This document shows, piece by piece, positions 60,225 to 64,000 of a stretch of DNA of 64,000 nucleotides. Under the pieces are notes generated by a model, which saw nothing but the letters and a program-made list of their open reading frames with translations, did not search any database and was not told the DNA's origin. The DNA comes from Seriola aureovittata (Eukaryota; Chordata; Actinopteri; Carangiformes; Carangidae), in NCBI RefSeq assembly GCF_021018895.1, contig NC_079384.1, forward strand, positions 8,612,140-8,676,139. Direction: 5' to 3'. Within the stretch, counting starts at the first letter, position 1. Every line of letters starts with the position of its first letter. A program made the position numbers and the translations under genes.

Positions 60225-63046
60225 CGTGACAGATGAAAATGTCTGTCATAAAAGTTTTGTACTAAAACTGTTGATGGGGCCTTTTTCCACAGCAGACATG
60301 GAAAAGCACAGGTGCTGGTAATAACATCAACAATGGCTCTGTTCTATTCAAGTGTCCCAGTAAGCCATGACACTGTGATAATGAGCCAGCATGCACAATA
60401 CCAGGACCCTGAACCTGAAGCAGCTAAATGGAATTCAGCCAACATTCATTTAATTATTTACACTCTGGAAGGTTCGCCGCCTGGAACGAAGGGAAATGTT
60501 CATCACGTTTCCTTCGTTCAGTTGTTTTCAAACATAATTTACATTTGTTATTTCTCTACAGACTTAATTAATAATTGATTCAATCTGTAAACAGTGAATA
60601 ATTTGCCACTAAGTGCTGAATGTTTGTCACCCTCAAAATCAGAGACAAATGAATGATTAATTATTTGTATTTTATATCTAAAGTCATAACATGTTTTGAA
60701 TGTGGTGTTTGGATGCAGGGTAAGTTTGTCTTGCAAATGATTCCAAGCCCACAATGAAATTTCACACTAATAAACGTGCGACACTAGGGCCAAAGGAAAC
60801 GATGGAATCCACTTAAAATCTATTCAGGAAGTGAGTTGTGATTCAGTACCTTTACAGTATCTAAACAAATGTAGCTTAATTAAAAATGTGACGTGAGCTT
60901 CAGGCTGTTATTCGACCCATTATTACTGTACAGCACGACTGTCACACTTCACTCCGTTCGCTGCAGCGTCTAACTTTTCACCACAGTCCTGGCTAGGTGG
61001 CAGTAATGTGCTCGTTGCTGGCTCTGTAATGAAAACAACTCATCATCACAGAGTGAAGTCACAGCTCCGTCCCTCTGTGCGAAATATAACTGCAATATTT
61101 TCCATCAAGGCTCTTTAGTTTGTTTGCAGTATCCAGAGGGACTTTCCTTCTGTGGCGTCTTCATCACTCTTTTTACGTTTTGTTTTCAGTGGCATCGCCG
61201 CAGATTCACTTGTTTGTGATGCTGTCAGCTCTATTCTTATGACATGATCATGCAAAGATGACTTCAGCTTGAATATTTGTGATTTTAATCTTGATACAAA
61301 CAATAGCTCAATAACATGGACTGAAATAACACCAAACCAAACAATAATGTGAATGATTATGAAAATCAAAACCCTTTCAGAGAGTCAGACAGCCAGTAGG
61401 TTGGTGTGGAAGTACACGGTTTTGTGACGCGATGTGCTGCTAGTAACGCTGGTTACGTATGATGTGTTTTCTCAACCTGCAGTCCCGCTGGTGCTGGTCC
61501 CTGCAGAGCAGATAGGGGTTAGCTTTAAATAAACGTTTGTGGTTTCACAGAAATCTACTAAACCACTGGATTTTAAATTAATCCTCCCTGAGCAAAAATA
61601 ACTACTTTTATTATTTTAATGGTCATATTAAAGTCTGTCTGCAGCACCAGAGAGGGAGTGTTTTCTACAGTACTTGCTTGCCATGTTTTTTCATCTTCTG
61701 AGGACCGTTTACAGGCCATCATGTTGTCAATATGATTATATCCTGATGAGTTCTTCTTTTAGATGATATTGCGTCCTCTGACACTGATGATCATTTGATT
61801 TTAATTAAACATTTTTATCATGAGGAGGCCACCGCTGCTGTCGTTTAAAATGCAGAGCTGCGTCCAAGGCTGAATGTTTATTGTCCTCTGTCATTTTTCA
61901 CTGTGATCTCAGTTTAGATCATAAAATCAGCAGGCTGGGCCTCTGTCCTGCAGCTTCATAAAATGCACAAGATTAGATCCATTTCAATTTTTTTTTACAT
62001 CAATTTAGATTTTTTTTTTCATCTGCAAAGACTCATATTTCTTATTACGTCTGGACCTGGACTATCGCAATGTTCTGTATCTGTGTTTACACAAACGCTT
62101 TCAAAATGACTTCACAAACACAGACTCAGTAGTTCTCACATGAGAGAGTGTGTGACCTCAAACTTACAATCTCTACATCTGCTACCTGTGGAAATTAGAG
62201 TCGATTTTAAGATTTGAGTCAATTTTAAGGCTTTATGTGGTTTTACAGTAGCTTCTGAATATCTTCATATGAGTCTGAGTGCAAGGCAGGTTTGTTGTTC
62301 TTAGTTAAAACTTCACTCTGGAAAAGGTTACCAAAGACAGTCTTTTAGATCCCTTTGAAAATCACATTATGTTCATCTTGCTTTGATGCAGACGTCAGTC
62401 ATCCTGTGCTGCCAAACATTGTTCAAACCTGCTGAACTTCTTTTAAACTCTTAACGTTACCAAAGATACCAAATATTTCAGGCTGAAATTCGGGAAAATG
62501 TGTATGAAATAATGCACAATGTAGAATATTTAAATTTGAACTCTGCAGCAATAAAAAAGTATCTTAGATTGGGATATTTCACATAATCATGAGAAACAGC
62601 ATGAGAAACTAATTCCTAATTATTTGTTTTTCTGTTTCTTTCTTTCTTTTCTTTCCTTTTTTCTAGTTGATGTTTGTTATATTAATTTGTTTTATAATTT
62701 TATAATATGGTTAAATGATCAATTTGGACTACACATTTTTGGATTATATATTCATTGCACTTTAAAAAAAATTAGTATTCATAACGGTAATGGTTGTATC
62801 ATAAAGACATTGTTTTTCTTCTACTGACAGGTTCTGTAGAGGACAGACATCCAGGGGTGCAGCTGATTTTGATGAGTGCAGGGAGGAACAAACAGTGACT
62901 AAGATGAAACAGTAGTAGCCTTCTTAGATTTCACAAAGAGCTTATTTCCCGCTCAGATACACGAGAAAATGCACAATAATCAGAAACTATAGCTGTAATG
63001 AGCTTCAGGTGTTTTTCCTAATCCTTCTTTTCTATCTGAATTCTAG

Positions 63047-63108
63047 ACGGAGCCTCTGTCCTGACGTCCATGACTCTGCTTCTGAGTCAGACACTCGGTC
63101 GGCTCATG
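63047..63108 (+). other. Orphan exon candidate
   Basis: A 62-base block follows a strong pyrimidine tract and acceptor (TTCTATCTGAATTCTAG) and ends at donor ATG|GTGAGC. Two frames are open across it: one reads RSLCPDVHDSASESDTRSAH, the other GASVLTSMTLLLSQTLGRLM. I recognise neither, and no partner exon is visible in the window. Confidence 0.2.
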
Positions 63109-64000
63109 GTGAGCCTCACAGCTTGTCGATCTATCCATGCATATACCCTGGAAGCATGTTTACCAAAAACATCCTGATGTCCTGGTCCTGACCTCACTGT
63201 CAAATGGAACAAGCGAGAAGTTCAATAGATCTTGCAGGAATCAATAACACAGGTGATAAGAAAAGAAGAAACTCACATCTAGGTAACAATAGCACAAAAT
63301 TAAATTAGGTTGCACAAACTGGATTGGTGAAATTCGATTTATAAGTATCTGAGCCACTGATTATATCAGCTGAGTCTGATTGGAATCAATAAGACCCTTG
63401 TCCAATCAAATTATGTTCTGTTAATCATGATGTGATCAAAGTGTCCAATCGGCCTGAATTACAAAGCATCCTCTGTCACAAAGTAGTTTTCATTTGTCAT
63501 CCTCAGATTTGGTGTCTGGATTAAATAATCCAATTTGGCTGTGGGCTAATTTGATCTGTGACTTGATTTGAATTCTTAGATCAGAATTTAACTTATTAAA
63601 TTTCAGCAAATTGAATATAGGTTTTTGTATTTTGGATATTTTTGTATTTTTGAATCTGACTTCAACATTAATACAATTTTTGAAATTGCCTGCTTAAAGT
63701 TTTCACATTAGTTCAGAAAGATAGTTTTAAAAGTGAAATATTTAAAAAGAGTACATTCAGTGGTATTTAAATTTCATTAATGAGTATTCAGTAGTTATTA
63801 AATGTCACTGTTAGCTGTAAGATTGTAATTATTATTATTGAAAGGTTTCTATATAGTTGTTTGAAGGTTACAGGTTAAGTTCTGACTGATCATAGGCAAT
63901 GATAGAATCACAGATTTTGTGTTTTTCCTTTTCTTAAACAAATGTGAGAGTGTGAAGAGTTAAACTAATAATGTTGCTTTTATTGATTTTCCTACACCTG

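Larger units (their letters stand above)
57996..64000. other. Downstream spacer with repeats
   Basis: No convincing gene on either strand. It holds a dispersed repeat (58715-59000), a short inverted-repeat element (60068-60224) with a related stretch at 60296-60440, and one weak exon candidate (63047-63108). The remaining frames are short, AT-rich and unrecognised. Confidence 0.5.

Noticed and set aside
60312..60578. 88-codon frame in the downstream spacer
   Set aside because: Lies in repeat-derived sequence with no coding signature.

Overview
This window is animal nuclear DNA, almost certainly from a spiny-rayed (percomorph-type) teleost fish. The genes are split into many small exons with GT..AG introns. 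They encode vertebrate-specific families. Introns and spacers carry (TG)n, (AT)n and homopolymer tracts and several dispersed repeats typical of fish: a tRNA-derived SINE, hAT-like and other short inverted-repeat elements, and the 'GCAACTAA...AAAGATATTCAGTTT' family. There is no operon structure, plasmid, phage or CRISPR array.

Layout, left to right. 1-22.9 kb (+): taok2, a STE20-type MAP3K, starting inside its first coding exon. It has two alternative 3' ends: a membrane-segment alpha end (stop at 12987) and a coiled-coil beta end (stop at 20120). 24.0-31.1 kb (+): maz, a C2H2 transcription factor with eight zinc fingers. 31.1-34.2 kb: spacer with a long inverted-repeat element. About 34.2-41.9 kb (+): tlcd3b (fam57b), a TLC-domain membrane protein. 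41.9-43.9 kb (-): pagr1, a subunit of the PTIP/KMT2C-D complex. 44.3-51.5 kb (+): kif22, a chromokinesin, divergent from pagr1 across a short shared promoter. About 51.9-58.0 kb (+): prrt2, a synaptic dispanin-family protein. 58-64 kb: spacer with repeats and one weak candidate exon.

All six genes have human orthologues inside the recurrent 16p11.2 BP4-BP5 interval (TAOK2, MAZ, TLCD3B, PAGR1, KIF22, PRRT2), so the window is a compact fish version of that block with changed order and orientation. The genes do not form one pathway: they cover kinase signalling, transcription, lipid metabolism, histone-methyltransferase assembly, mitosis and synaptic release. The link is conserved neighbourhood plus one head-to-head promoter.

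Exon boundaries below were derived by hand from splice consensus, reading-frame continuity and recalled family sequence. Splice phases were checked arithmetically and agree for all six genes. UTR ends and promoters are much less certain. I found no wholly undescribed system. The most interesting items are the two taok2 ends, repeats sitting directly on splice donors (taok2 exon 3, maz exon 6), the pagr1/kif22 divergent promoter, and inverted-repeat elements in introns and spacers.
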